A DNA stretch of 64,000 nucleotides from an uncultured Saprospiraceae bacterium (GCA_937980645.1 CALJPQ010000026.1:62001-126000), one strand, 5' to 3'. Positions 25,512 to 34,220 are shown, numbered from the stretch's first letter. Notes: generated by a model not told the origin, from the sequence alone. Program-made: numbers and translations.

Positions 25512-25561
25512 AAACTGTCCTCATTTCCTTTTTTTTCATCAGCCTCTTCTTTTTTTGACAT

Positions 25562-26530
25562 ATGGTTCTGGTATATGCCGAAAGCCCGCGCGGGCAATTC
25601 AAGAAGGCCGCCTTTGAGGCCGTAACGTTTGGGAAAAAATTGGCCGACCAGTTGGGTCAGTCTTGTGCTGCCGTTGTATTGGGCAACGTTCAGGGTGATC
25701 CTGGCGAATTGGGCCGCTATGGTGCTTCGCGGGTTTTGCAGGTAGCCAACGAACAGCTCAACACCCTGGACTCGCAGGCGTACGCTCAGGTATTGGCCGA
25801 AGTAGCGCGCCAGGTGGGTGCTACGGTGGTTATTTTGAGCCACACTTCTACAGGCAAGACCGTTGCCGGTCGTGTGGCGGTGCGGCTCAATGCCGGCTTA
25901 GTGTCGGGCGTCAGTAGTGTAGCTTCGGTAGAGAGCAACGGGGCTTTGGTGGTACGTAAGTCTGTTTTTTCGGGCAAAGCCACGGCGGAGTACGCCATTG
26001 TCAGCCCGGTGAAGGTGCTGTCGCTGATGGGCAACGCTATTCGTCCTGAGGCCATTGGTCAGCCGGTGGCTGCAGAGGTGCTTCCAGTAGCGGTACCGGC
26101 TCTGCGCGTACGTGTACGCGAGGTGCGCACGGTAGAAGGGCGCGTTCCGCTGCCCGAGGCCGAGATAGTGGTGTCGGCAGGTCGGGGCATGAAAGACCCT
26201 TCCAACTGGGGCATTGTCGAGGAACTGGCTGATGTGTTGGGCGCTACTACCGCCTGCTCGCGACCGGTGGCCGACAGCCATTGGCGCCCACACCACGAAC
26301 ACGTCGGGCAGACGGGTATCGCCATTCGACCCAACCTGTACATCGCCATAGGCATCAGCGGTGCTATTCAGCACTTGGCCGGCGTCAATAACTCCAAAGT
26401 CATCGTCGTTATCAACAAAGACCCAGAAGCGCCTTTCTTTAAAGCCGCCGACTACGGCGTGGTAGGCGACCTCTTCGAGGTGGTGCCTCGACTCACGCAA
26501 GCCATTCGCAAATTCAAAGCAGCGCAATAA
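25562..26530 (+). CDS. etfA: Electron transfer flavoprotein subunit alpha
   Basis: A 322-residue EtfA. The N-terminal adenine-nucleotide-hydrolase-like domain (MVLVYAESPRGQFKK) is followed by the FAD domain: GRGMKDPSNW, VADSHWRPHHEHVGQTG, IRPNLYIAIGISGAIQHLAGV and KVIVVINKDPEAPFF. It forms the FAD-holding half of the ETF heterodimer with the upstream etfB product. No dehydrogenase gene is next to the pair. Confidence 0.95.
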   Translation: MVLVYAESPRGQFKKAAFEAVTFGKKLADQLGQSCAAVVLGNVQGDPGELGRYGASRVLQVANEQLNTLDSQAYAQVLAEVARQVGATVVILSHTSTGKTVAGRVAVRLNAGLVSGVSSVASVESNGALVVRKSVFSGKATAEYAIVSPVKVLSLMGNAIRPEAIGQPVAAEVLPVAVPALRVRVREVRTVEGRVPLPEAEIVVSAGRGMKDPSNWGIVEELADVLGATTACSRPVADSHWRPHHEHVGQTGIAIRPNLYIAIGISGAIQHLAGVNNSKVIVVINKDPEAPFFKAADYGVVGDLFEVVPRLTQAIRKFKAAQ

Positions 26531-26562
26531 CGCGCTCCATACGCACAACCCCGTATGCGGGC

Positions 26563-26570
26563 TAACTTTG
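26563..26570 (+). promoter_or_regulatory. Bacteroidota -7 box TAACTTTG
   Basis: Exact TAnnTTTG, 59 bases before the ATG at 26630 of the bifunctional nuclease gene. Confidence 0.5.
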
Positions 26571-26629
26571 CATTGCCAAAAGCGCCCTTGGTGCGCTCCT
26601 ATTTCTAACCGCTTTTTACCTTTCTGGCT

Positions 26630-27250
26630 ATGAACCGCGTCGAACTGGAAATTGTCAACCTGTCCAATAGTGTCTCTCAGGCGCAGAATTACGCCGTCGT
26701 GCTCAAAGAACGCCACGGCCATCGCCGCCTGCCCATCGTCATCGGCAGCTGCGAGGCCCATTCCATTGCCATCGCCATCGAGCGAATGCTTCCTAGCCGA
26801 CCGCTGACGCACGATTTGTTCAAAAGCACACTGGAGACTTTCCATATCGAGCTGCGCGAAGTAGTCATCAACAACCTTCTGGACGGCATCTTTTATGCGC
26901 GCTTAGTCTGCGTCCATCAGGGCGAAGTCTTTGAAATTGACTCCCGGACCTCCGATGCGCTCGCGCTGGCTGTGCGCTTTGAGTGCCCCATTTACACCTA
27001 TGAATTTATTTTAGACGCCGCTGGCATCGTCTTCCCGGAAATGGAGGAGGAAGAAGACGACGAGCCCGCCATGCAAAGCCCTCAACGCAGCTCCACCTCC
27101 GCAGCGCCCTCCGGACGCATTAACCTTAACGCCTTAGAAAATTACAGCGACGAAGACCTGGAGCGCTACCTCAAGGAAATGATTGATCGTGAAGATTACG
27201 AGACTGCTGCCCGTTTGCGCGACGAACTGCGCCGGCGCAAGACCTCCTGA
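26630..27250 (+). CDS. Bifunctional nuclease (BFN/DUF151) with UVR domain
   Basis: A 206-residue protein. Residues 1-135 are the BFN domain, with LPIVIGSCEAHSIAIAIERMLPSRPLTHDLF, then IDSRTSDALALAVRFECPIY. Residues about 135-170 are an acidic, Ser-rich linker. Residues about 178-204 are a UVR motif (LKEMIDREDYETAARLRDELRRRK), as found in UvrB/UvrC contacts. BFN proteins have nuclease activity in plants and bacteria and are linked to DNA handling or stress. The architecture with a UVR tail is common in Bacteroidota. Confidence 0.88.
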   Translation: MNRVELEIVNLSNSVSQAQNYAVVLKERHGHRRLPIVIGSCEAHSIAIAIERMLPSRPLTHDLFKSTLETFHIELREVVINNLLDGIFYARLVCVHQGEVFEIDSRTSDALALAVRFECPIYTYEFILDAAGIVFPEMEEEEDDEPAMQSPQRSSTSAAPSGRINLNALENYSDEDLERYLKEMIDREDYETAARLRDELRRRKTS

Positions 27251-27299
27251 GCGCATGCCACCGCTCCCGTGCTCCCTCCCATGCTAATATCACCTCGAT

Positions 27300-27719
27300 A
27301 TGGATAGAAACACCTGGATAGGCCTGGCCGTAGCAGCATTGGCCCTGGCTTTTGTGTTTTTCCCGCCTCAGAATAAAGCCGTCGAAGAACTGAAAGAGCA
27401 AACCATGGCCATCCACGACGAAGCCATGGCCGAAATGGCCGAAATGAACCGCCTGGGGCGTGCGCTAAAGCGGGCTGTGGCCGAGCTACCCGCCGACGTC
27501 CCCCGCGCCGACTCCGCACAGGCCATCCTGCGGCAAATGAAAAAAGCCGAAGAGGACATGTACACCTGGATGCGCCAGTACAACCCGCCGCCCCAAAACA
27601 TGCCTCAAGAGGAAGCCCTGCGCTATCTGGAAGAGCAAAAACGCCTCATCAGCCAAAACCAGCAAGACATCCGCGCCGCCCGCGACGCTGCGCGGCAAAT
27701 GCTGCAACAGCAGCAATAA
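27300..27719 (+). CDS. Membrane-anchored coiled-coil protein of unknown function
   Basis: A 139-residue protein: an N-terminal hydrophobic segment (WIGLAVAALALAFVFFP) that is a signal anchor or uncleaved signal, then Glu/Ala/Gln-rich helices likely to form a coiled coil, ending in QQQQ. I know of similar short proteins beside SCO genes in Bacteroidota, but no function. It sits 49 bases after the BFN gene and 96 before the SCO gene on the same strand. Confidence 0.6.
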   Translation: MDRNTWIGLAVAALALAFVFFPPQNKAVEELKEQTMAIHDEAMAEMAEMNRLGRALKRAVAELPADVPRADSAQAILRQMKKAEEDMYTWMRQYNPPPQNMPQEEALRYLEEQKRLISQNQQDIRAARDAARQMLQQQQ

Positions 27720-27723
27720 AGCG

Positions 27724-27761
27724 GCCGGCAAGGATGCCCATGACGGCAGCAAACTGCCGGC
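27724..27761 (+). other. Nested alternative hairpins between coiled-coil and SCO genes
   Basis: GCCGGCA (27724-27730) can pair with TGCCGGC (27755-27761). Alternatively CGGCAG (27744-27749) pairs with CTGCCG (27754-27759). The two share bases and exclude each other. No T-tract follows, so this is not a standard terminator; it could be an attenuator or processing site (inference). Confidence 0.35.
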
Positions 27762-27815
27762 GACAGTAAGAAAAACGATCCGGATAACAGGCTTAAATCA
27801 TCTGGCGGTTGCGAT

Positions 27816-28454
27816 ATGAACCGTTTTGCTCTGCTTCTTTTCGCCCTCCTCACGCTGGCCTTTGCCTGCCAGCAAAACCCGCGCCGCCTGCCCATTCTGG
27901 GTGAGCGCGACGTGGTCAACGGAGACACCATTTACCCCACCATTCCCGACTTCACCTTCATTGACCAGGAAGGACAGCCGGTTACGAACGAGACCTTCCG
28001 AGACAAAATCTACGTAGCGGATTTCTTTTTCATCCACTGTCCCACCATTTGCCCGAAGGTGAAGGCCAATGCCCTGCGCATTTACGAGAAGTACCGCAAC
28101 GACGACCGTGTGATGCTGCTGTCACATTCCATTGACACCAAAAACGACACTGTGGCGGCCCTGAAGCGCTACGCCCAAAAGCTGGGCATTGACGCGCGCC
28201 GCTGGAAATTGGTAACGGGCGACCACGACGCCATTTACAGCATCGCCGACGATTACTTCAGCGTGGCGGTGGTGAACCCTGACGCGCCGGGCGGCTTCGA
28301 CCACAGCGGGCGCCTCATTCTGGTGGACCGCAACCGCCACGTGCGCTCCTTTTGCGACGGCACCGATGCGCGCGACGTGGATCGGTTTATGGAAGACATA
28401 GATGTGCTGCTGGAGGAGCAATTCGGCTCGGCCTCTGCGCGGCGCACGCAATAG
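27816..28454 (+). CDS. SCO1/SenC family lipoprotein
   Basis: A 212-residue thioredoxin-fold protein with a lipobox (LLTLAFACQQ). The copper/redox motif CPTICP lies near residue 75 (FFIHCPTICPKVKANALRIY) and a conserved His is in PGGFDHSGRLILVD. SCO proteins deliver copper to the CuA site of cytochrome c oxidase or act as thiol oxidoreductases in the envelope. No cox genes are nearby. The stop is followed within 6 bases by the next gene. Confidence 0.9.
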   Translation: MNRFALLLFALLTLAFACQQNPRRLPILGERDVVNGDTIYPTIPDFTFIDQEGQPVTNETFRDKIYVADFFFIHCPTICPKVKANALRIYEKYRNDDRVMLLSHSIDTKNDTVAALKRYAQKLGIDARRWKLVTGDHDAIYSIADDYFSVAVVNPDAPGGFDHSGRLILVDRNRHVRSFCDGTDARDVDRFMEDIDVLLEEQFGSASARRTQ

Positions 28455-28460
28455 TTAGAC

Positions 28461-29312
28461 ATGAAAAATGCCGCTTTGGCCAGATTAGCGCTTTGGACGA
28501 CGCTTTTTGTGGTTGCACTTGCAGGCACTGGTTATGCTCAGGTGTTCATGCGGTCGCCACAAATAGCCTCGGCGCTGGGTTCGGGTGGCAGTGTAGTTGC
28601 CTATCCGTCGCTGGGCGCTGGTGTGGGCCAGGAGGCTGCGCTGGGATTGGGCGAAGGCTCCGGCGTATGGGCGGGCGCTACCCTACCCTACGGATTGGCA
28701 GGCTGGCAGGCCGTGCGTGTGCAGGCGGCGATACGGACCAGCCAGCGCGACGGCCTGGGGCTGGATGCGGCCTACTCCGGCATCGAAGCCTACGGCGAGC
28801 AGCGCCTACGCCTGATGTACGGGCGACGCCTGAGCCGTGCCCTGCTCATGGGTGGTGGTGCCGATGTGCTGCGCGTATCGGCACGCGAATACGGGCAGGC
28901 GACAGCCCTGACGTTCAGCCTGAGCGCATTGGCCAACCCCATACCCAAAGTCTGGCTCGGTGCACAGATCTATAACCCCGTCCAGGTCGAAATGGCCGGC
29001 ACGCCGGTGCCTACTGTGCTTCGCTTAGGTGCTGCGTGGCAGGCATCCAACACGTTCGTTGCCTTAGCCGAAATAGAGAAAGAGCTGGACCGCCCCGCTC
29101 AAACCCGCGTGGGCATAGCCTATCACCCGCTCTCTGCCCTGACGCTGCGCATGGGCATGCGCGCCGAACCGCTGCGCTTTACTATAGGCGCCGACGTGCA
29201 GCTGACGCGCGAGCTGGCGCTGGCCTCCGCCGCCGAATGGCATGCTGCCTTAGGCATTACGCCTGCTCTGACGCTCGTGTGGCGGCGGGTGAAGCCCGCA
29301 ACGGCGGATTAG
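28461..29312 (+). CDS. Predicted outer-membrane or secreted protein of unknown function
   Basis: A 283-residue protein with a signal peptide (MKNAALARLALWTTLFVVALAGTGYAQ). It then shows a Gly-rich start (SALGSGGSVVAYPSLGAGVGQ) followed by many alternating amphipathic strands (YGEQRLRLMYGRRLSRALLMGGG, PLRFTIGADVQLTRELALA), as in PorV/FadL-like barrels, though I cannot assign the family. It follows the SCO gene by 6 bases and overlaps the convergent SDR gene by 4 bases at its stop. Confidence 0.6.
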   Translation: MKNAALARLALWTTLFVVALAGTGYAQVFMRSPQIASALGSGGSVVAYPSLGAGVGQEAALGLGEGSGVWAGATLPYGLAGWQAVRVQAAIRTSQRDGLGLDAAYSGIEAYGEQRLRLMYGRRLSRALLMGGGADVLRVSAREYGQATALTFSLSALANPIPKVWLGAQIYNPVQVEMAGTPVPTVLRLGAAWQASNTFVALAEIEKELDRPAQTRVGIAYHPLSALTLRMGMRAEPLRFTIGADVQLTRELALASAAEWHAALGITPALTLVWRRVKPATAD

Positions 29313-29956
29313 AGCACGATTTCGCGCTTCCAGCTGGCCGGGGGCGTCTGATACATCTCCCAAAACAGGTCGGCGATGTGGTCGGGGTCGTACTTCGTAC
29401 CCGGCTGCACCATGCCACAGACGGTAACCGTGCCCACGCGAATGCCGTGCGGAGCGCACTCTTCGGCCAGGCACATGGCCAGATTGCGCACACCTGCCTT
29501 GCCTATGCTGAGCGACACCAGCTCGGCCGGAGCCTTCAGGGCCGAGCCACCACCGGTGATAAACACTGTGCCACTGCCGCGCTCTTTCATACGGGGCACA
29601 AACGCCTGTGCGGCCAGCAGGGCACCCACAACATTGATGCGGAAGTCGCTGTGAAATACCGGCAGCGACACCGCCGTAGGGGGCGCCGGGTTGAAAGCAC
29701 TGGCATTGTAGTGAAGCACATCCAAATCCGGATGCTCCTCGGCCAGCTGCTGTAAAAGCGCTGAAAAGGCCGCCTCGTCGGCAATATCGCAGGGATAGCC
29801 TCGGCTCTGAATACCTTCGTGGGCCAGCGCCTGCTCGAAACCTTTCAGTTTTTCGGCATTGCGCGCCACCAAAAGCGCTTCAAAGCCCTCGCGACCAAAA
29901 CGCCGCACCACCGACAGGCCGATGCCCGGGCCCATTCCAATGAGTAATAATTTCAT
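29309..29956 (-). CDS. SDR family protein with atypical active site
   Basis: A 215-residue short-chain dehydrogenase-like protein: cofactor loop IGMGPGIGLSVVRRFGREG, VARNAEKL, then LHYNASAF in place of NNAG, and ITGGGSAL. At the catalytic YxxxK position it reads LSIGK, so Lys is kept but Tyr is replaced by Leu. Such relatives may bind NAD(P) without classic reductase chemistry. The start at 29956 is taken because the frame upstream is not protein-like. Its substrate and pathway are unknown, and it stands alone. Confidence 0.7.
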   Translation of the reverse strand: MKLLLIGMGPGIGLSVVRRFGREGFEALLVARNAEKLKGFEQALAHEGIQSRGYPCDIADEAAFSALLQQLAEEHPDLDVLHYNASAFNPAPPTAVSLPVFHSDFRINVVGALLAAQAFVPRMKERGSGTVFITGGGSALKAPAELVSLSIGKAGVRNLAMCLAEECAPHGIRVGTVTVCGMVQPGTKYDPDHIADLFWEMYQTPPASWKREIVL

Positions 29957-30176
29957 ACCAAAACACTTTGGGTTGGGTTCGTCCTTAATGCGGTAAAGTT
30001 CTGGTGCACCGGCCAATACAACAGTAGAATTTCTCAACAGTGCCCTGCCGGAGCAAGTTCGACACTCGACCAGCCCACCCGGTGCGCACTTAGCAGCATG
30101 CCGTGCACATGGGCATTTTTTCAGCCATTTTCGGTATAAAAAAAGGAACACCACCGCGCGTAAACTCCAGATGCCG

Positions 30177-30184
30177 TACCTTTG
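30177..30184 (+). promoter_or_regulatory. Bacteroidota -7 box TACCTTTG
   Basis: Exact match, 48 bases before the slyD ATG at 30233. Confidence 0.6.
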
Positions 30185-30232
30185 TCAGTAGTTAACCATT
30201 TTCTCTCACCTTTTCTATTTTTTCCCTTTCTA

Positions 30233-30736
30233 ATGGTCGTAGAAAAAGATAAAGCGGTGTTCTTGCACTACACCCTGACCGAAGGCAATGCCGACGGTGA
30301 ACTCATCGAAACCACCGAGGGCGACGAGCCTCTTGCCTTCATATACGGCATTGGCGCCATGCTCCCCGAATTTGAAGCCAACATCGAAGGCCTCAAAGCC
30401 GGCGACAAGTTTTCGTTCACCATAAAAGCCGCAGACGCCTACGGCGAGCGCGATGAAAGCGCCATTGTAGAAGTGCCAAAAAGCATCTTTGAAACCGACG
30501 GTCGCATTCCGGATGGACTGCTCGAAATTGGCAACATTCTACCCTTGACCGATCAGCACGGCAACCACTACCAGGGCATCGTGCATTGGGTCGGCCTGGA
30601 GTCAGTAAAGATTGACTTCAACCACCCCATGGCGGGCGTTGACCTGCACTTCACCGGATACATCGAAAGCGTTCGCGACGCCTCTGATGAAGAACTCGAC
30701 CACGGGCACATTCACCAAGGTATCGGAGGGCACTAA
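30233..30736 (+). CDS. slyD: FKBP-type peptidyl-prolyl isomerase, SlyD-like
   Basis: A 167-residue SlyD-type isomerase: FLHYTLTEGNADGELIETT, then IYGIGAMLPEFEANIEGLKAGDKFSFTIKAADAYGERDES, an inserted-flap region, and HPMAGVDLHFTGYIESVRDA. The tail (HGHIHQGIGGH) is His-rich as in metal-binding SlyD. The family speeds proline isomerisation during folding and can bind nickel. The ATG at 30233 gives the usual short N-terminus. It has its own -7 box and a strong terminator, so it is a single-gene unit. Confidence 0.9.
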   Translation: MVVEKDKAVFLHYTLTEGNADGELIETTEGDEPLAFIYGIGAMLPEFEANIEGLKAGDKFSFTIKAADAYGERDESAIVEVPKSIFETDGRIPDGLLEIGNILPLTDQHGNHYQGIVHWVGLESVKIDFNHPMAGVDLHFTGYIESVRDASDEELDHGHIHQGIGGH

Positions 30737-30767
30737 CCCGTGAGCACTGCGCCCTCGGGCGCTTTTC

Positions 30768-30812
30768 AGCCGTTGTTCGGTCTTTTAAACGGAGCGAGCA
30801 ACGGCTTTTTTT
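30768..30812 (+). terminator. Rho-independent terminator after slyD
   Basis: AGCCGTTG (30768-30775) pairs with CAACGGCT (30799-30806), extended by four weaker pairs, followed by seven T. Confidence 0.85.
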
Positions 30813-30899
30813 ATGCGCATTGGCGCAAGGCGTCTCCAGCCCATTTCGGCACCGGTAGCGCGGTTTTAAGGGCCTTTTTAGCCGTTTTGTGGCCTTTCC

Positions 30900-31292
30900 T
30901 TAGCGTTTTTGCTGAAAAGTAAAGGTGTAGTTTGCCCAAAAGTTCCAGAGCATGACTAAGCCGGTGGCGATGATTTTGGCTACGTAGAAGCCTACGCCGG
31001 CTCGTTCGTGGAGGAGGTAAATGATGGTGTTGTTCAGGCCCAGCCCGAGGAGCGAGGCGATGAGAAACTTGGAGAACTGGGCGGCCACGCGGGGGTCGCG
31101 GCTGCGGAACGTCCAGGCGCGGTTGAGCGCATAGTTGCTTACCACGGCGCACAGGAAGCCGGTGCTGTTGGCTACGTACTGATTGGCGCCCAGCACTTCG
31201 CGGAGCAGGCCAGTAACGCCGAAGTCCACAAAGACGCCAGAGGCGCCGACCAGTCCGAATTTGATGAATTTCCGAAGTAACTCGCTTTTCAT
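30900..31292 (-). CDS. GtrA family membrane protein
   Basis: A 130-residue protein with four predicted helices: FIKFGLVGASGVFVDFGVTGLL, ANSTGFLCAVVSNYALNRAWTFRS, FLIASLLGLGLNNTIIYLLHE and ATGLVMLWNFWANYTFTF. The NYxxNRxWTF and NFxxNxxxTF motifs are typical of GtrA. Members are thought to flip or transport polyprenyl-linked sugars. It follows the GT87 gene by 6 bases, which supports a joint role in lipid-linked sugar transfer. Confidence 0.9.
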   Translation of the reverse strand: MKSELLRKFIKFGLVGASGVFVDFGVTGLLREVLGANQYVANSTGFLCAVVSNYALNRAWTFRSRDPRVAAQFSKFLIASLLGLGLNNTIIYLLHERAGVGFYVAKIIATGLVMLWNFWANYTFTFQQKR

Positions 31293-31298
31293 GAGACG

Positions 31299-32474
31299 CT
31301 ACTCGTTTGCGGATTGGGGGCGGAAAGGTAGGCACAGTTGCGTAGTGAGTGCCAACCAGATGAAAATGCAGGGCACGGCCTTGAGCACATACGGCTGCAC
31401 AAAGTTCGTGCGCACGGCTGGGGGAAACAGGTCGGAAGGCGACAAGGAAGCCATGATAAAAGCCAGCCACACCAGCACTTGCATCCAGCGTTCGGGGTGC
31501 GGCGTGCTCCAATACCAGATGGCCACACCACACAGGGCAATGATAAACGTGGGCGACTCTGCCTTGTGGTTGAACAACACCATCCACAACAGCACAGAGG
31601 CCCACAAATAGGCGCGCGCTTGCGCCGGCGGCAGCCCACCGGGATTGCGGCGACGCCACACCGCCCAGGTGCTCCACAGCAACAACACACCGCCCACCAG
31701 CACCACCGCCAGCTTGGGCGGCTGCCACCCAAACCACGTCTGCAGCCAACCCATGACCGACAGGCCTACCGAAGCCTCATGGTCGGTGCGCAACAATTCG
31801 AACCACCATTCGTACACCTGCGCCAGCTGGGCGGGGCTAAGCACCACCAACGGCAGCACCAGCAAAACGGCCGTCCAGGCAATTCCCCACCCTATCAGCG
31901 CACCACGACGTGGATAAACAAGCGCCGGCAATGCCGCCAGAAAGCCGAAAATTTTCAAAAAACCACCCGCTACTGCCCAACCAGCCGCCGCTCGAGTGCT
32001 GTTGCGTTCTATGGCTATCCACGTCAGCAGCACAAAAGCGGCCATCAGGCCATTGCTTTGGCTATTTTGCAGCGAAATAAGCAGTTCCAACAGTACAAAC
32101 CAGCCCACCCAATGGCGCCGCCGCGTGTCGAGCACGGGCAAATGCAAAATGGCCCACAGCAGGGGCAAGGCGTTGAGCAGGTTCCATAGTGTCAGGCCCA
32201 CTGCATCGGGCAGGAGGCTGAACGGCCCCATGACCACAGCAAATGCCGGGCTGTATTTGTACAAATCCCACTGCTCGGCCGGGTAAGGCGCGTAGGGGTT
32301 AAGCTCTTGTACCAAATGGGCAAAGGCGTTGCGGAAGATCACATAGTTCTCGTAGGGAGTGTAGCCGCTCTTGCCTGAGCGCAGCCACAGGCTCTGGATG
32401 CTAGCCATTAAGGCCGCCGCTGTGTAGGCCGCCCAAAGCGCTGTGGGGTGGGTCCGGAAGCGTCGGAGCGGCAT
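31299..32474 (-). CDS. GT87 / DUF2029 family polyprenyl-phosphate-mannosyltransferase-like protein
   Basis: A 391-residue multi-spanning membrane protein of the GT-C type. The first lumenal loop has the DUF2029-typical FRNAFAHLVQELNPYAPYPAEQWDLYKYSPAFAVVMGPF, with acidic and Pro-Tyr residues. Later helices include FLKIFGFLAALPALVYP. GT87 enzymes transfer mannose or arabinose from polyprenyl phosphate. The acceptor here is unknown. It lies 3 bases after the thioesterase gene and 6 before gtrA in a tight four-gene run. Confidence 0.85.
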   Translation of the reverse strand: MPLRRFRTHPTALWAAYTAAALMASIQSLWLRSGKSGYTPYENYVIFRNAFAHLVQELNPYAPYPAEQWDLYKYSPAFAVVMGPFSLLPDAVGLTLWNLLNALPLLWAILHLPVLDTRRRHWVGWFVLLELLISLQNSQSNGLMAAFVLLTWIAIERNSTRAAAGWAVAGGFLKIFGFLAALPALVYPRRGALIGWGIAWTAVLLVLPLVVLSPAQLAQVYEWWFELLRTDHEASVGLSVMGWLQTWFGWQPPKLAVVLVGGVLLLWSTWAVWRRRNPGGLPPAQARAYLWASVLLWMVLFNHKAESPTFIIALCGVAIWYWSTPHPERWMQVLVWLAFIMASLSPSDLFPPAVRTNFVQPYVLKAVPCIFIWLALTTQLCLPFRPQSANE

Positions 32475-32477
32475 GGT

Positions 32478-32885
32478 TCAGAAGTGTGGGCGCAGTTTTT
32501 CCAACAACAGCTCGGGTGCCGGCACTACTTTTTTTTCATCGGCTTTGAAAAAGCACAAGCGCACGGTGCCGGCATTGACCGTTTCGCCCTGTTCGTTGCG
32601 GATATCGGTGTGGAAGGTGATGTGTGTATCGGGCAGCTGGCGTATTTCGGTGTGAATGGTCAGCAGGTCGTCGTAGTACGCCGGGCGCACGAAGCGCATT
32701 TGCAGGCTCACCACAGGCAGCCAGATGCCGTGCATTTGCTCCAGTTCCTTGTAGCTGAGGCCTAAGGAGCGTATAGTCTCCACGCGGCCTACCTCATAGT
32801 AATCAGCATAGCGGCCGTAGTAGAGGTAGCCCATCTGGTCGGTTTCGCCGTAGCGGACGCGGAGCTGGAAATCAAAGCTATACAC
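32478..32885 (-). CDS. Acyl-CoA thioesterase, YbgC/4-hydroxybenzoyl-CoA thioesterase family
   Basis: A 135-residue hotdog-fold protein. The motif RYGETDQMGYLYYGRYADYYEVGR holds the catalytic Asp region of the YbgC family. LQMRFVRPAYYDDLLTIHTEI and VNAGTVRLCFF are other family segments. It hydrolyses short- or medium-chain acyl-CoA in known members. It starts with GTG at 32885. It sits 18 bases downstream of the arginine deiminase gene and only 3 bases upstream of GT87. Confidence 0.88.
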   Translation of the reverse strand: MYSFDFQLRVRYGETDQMGYLYYGRYADYYEVGRVETIRSLGLSYKELEQMHGIWLPVVSLQMRFVRPAYYDDLLTIHTEIRQLPDTHITFHTDIRNEQGETVNAGTVRLCFFKADEKKVVPAPELLLEKLRPHF

Positions 32886-32903
32886 GGGTAGGCAACAGCA
32901 GGG

Positions 32904-34181
32904 TTAGGTCAGTGCTACCTCTTCGCGCTCGATGGGACAGGTCATGCAGTGGCTGCCACCGCGCGCGCGGGAGAGCTCGTAGGAGGGTATGGTGATGATG
33001 GTGTTTTCCACCTGGTCGGGGTTGATCTTTCCGTTGTCAATGTCGCGCAGGAGTTTTTCGGCGCCCACGACTTTGTAGCCAAAGGACTTGAAGGCCCGCT
33101 CGGTAATGGGGTTGCGGTCGTAAGTGATGGCTACACCCGGCTTAAGGGCGACCAAATTGCAGCCGTCGGTCCATTGTTCGCGCTCCTGGTATGGGCTTTC
33201 GCCCTGACCAGCCCAGATGAATTCCATCTTGGGGTTCACCTCAGCCAGCAGGAAGTCCTTCAGGCTGGGGTATTCCACCTCTTCGCCGGTGTGACGGTGC
33301 ACGTCCACGTAGGAGCCGAGGCCATCCTGCACAATGGGCTTGTAAGCCACCATGTGGTGGTGATTGATTTGGGTGAACACCGTGTCAATGTGCATGTACG
33401 TACGCTCGGCCGGGATGTTGACCTGCACGATGTTTTTGATAATGCCGCGGTCGAAGAGGGTTTCTTTGAGCAGTTGGAAAGCGTAGTTGTTGGTGCGTTC
33501 GGAGCAACCGATGAGCAGATAATCTCGATTGAGCACCATGACATCGCCGCCCTCAATGCTAACGGTTTCGCCCTTCTTGGAGGGTGGGAACTTATCCACG
33601 CGGTTAAGGTTGATGGTCTTGCCATCGGCTTTCAGGCGACGGAAGACCGGGTGGCTGCTGAAGATGAGGCGGGTGAGGAAGTTTTCGCGAAAGCGGGCCG
33701 ACTTGTTGGCTTTGGTAATGATGACGTAGTCTTTGATGGTAACGGCGATGTCGCGCGTAAAGATGAGGTTAGGGATGGGGTCGAAGAGGATGCGGTCTTC
33801 CGGCTCTAAGTAGCCGGTGATGAGCGTATCGGCCAGTTGTTCGGGCGAGAGGCCGGCTAAGCGCGGGATGAAGGAGTAAGGCAGTTCCTCGAAGTCGGTG
33901 ATTTTGTTGATGACCTCGTATTTGCTTTCCTCGTCGCGGGTGCTTTCGGCCAGCAGGTCGCGCACTTCGAGCACGTTTTCTTTGCCCAGGAAGGCGCGCA
34001 GCACGTCGGTGAAGATGTCGTGTTCTTCCTGCATGTTGGGCAGGTGCACGATGTCGTCGAAGAGCAATTCGCCGGCCCGTTTGGGTGTAATTCGGGCGAT
34101 GCCTTCATCAGGGCGGTGCACGATGACCTTTTTGAGGCGGCCAATTTCGGAGTCCACGTATATGCGGCTGTTGATGTCCAT
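32904..34181 (-). CDS. arcA: Arginine deiminase
   Basis: A 425-residue amidinotransferase-superfamily enzyme. Core motifs are DIVHLPNM, PNLIFTRDIAV, SIEGGDVMVLNRDYLLIG, MHIDTVFT and the nucleophile region GGSHCMTCP (Cys412). The enzyme converts arginine to citrulline and ammonia. There is no arcB or arcC in the window, so it may supply citrulline or modify envelope physiology rather than make ATP. The ATG at 34181 starts the family's N-terminus (MDINSRIYVDSEIGRLKKVIVHRP), and a TACCTTTG box lies 31 bases upstream. Confidence 0.9.
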   Translation of the reverse strand: MDINSRIYVDSEIGRLKKVIVHRPDEGIARITPKRAGELLFDDIVHLPNMQEEHDIFTDVLRAFLGKENVLEVRDLLAESTRDEESKYEVINKITDFEELPYSFIPRLAGLSPEQLADTLITGYLEPEDRILFDPIPNLIFTRDIAVTIKDYVIITKANKSARFRENFLTRLIFSSHPVFRRLKADGKTINLNRVDKFPPSKKGETVSIEGGDVMVLNRDYLLIGCSERTNNYAFQLLKETLFDRGIIKNIVQVNIPAERTYMHIDTVFTQINHHHMVAYKPIVQDGLGSYVDVHRHTGEEVEYPSLKDFLLAEVNPKMEFIWAGQGESPYQEREQWTDGCNLVALKPGVAITYDRNPITERAFKSFGYKVVGAEKLLRDIDNGKINPDQVENTIITIPSYELSRARGGSHCMTCPIEREEVALT

Positions 34182-34212
34182 GGCTATAGTGCTGTTTTGT
34201 TGAAGAGCCGCG

Positions 34213-34220
34213 CAAAGGTA
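34213..34220 (-). promoter_or_regulatory. Bacteroidota -7 box TACCTTTG
   Basis: Exact match on the minus strand, 31 bases before the arcA ATG. It probably drives arcA, the thioesterase, GT87 and gtrA. Confidence 0.6.
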
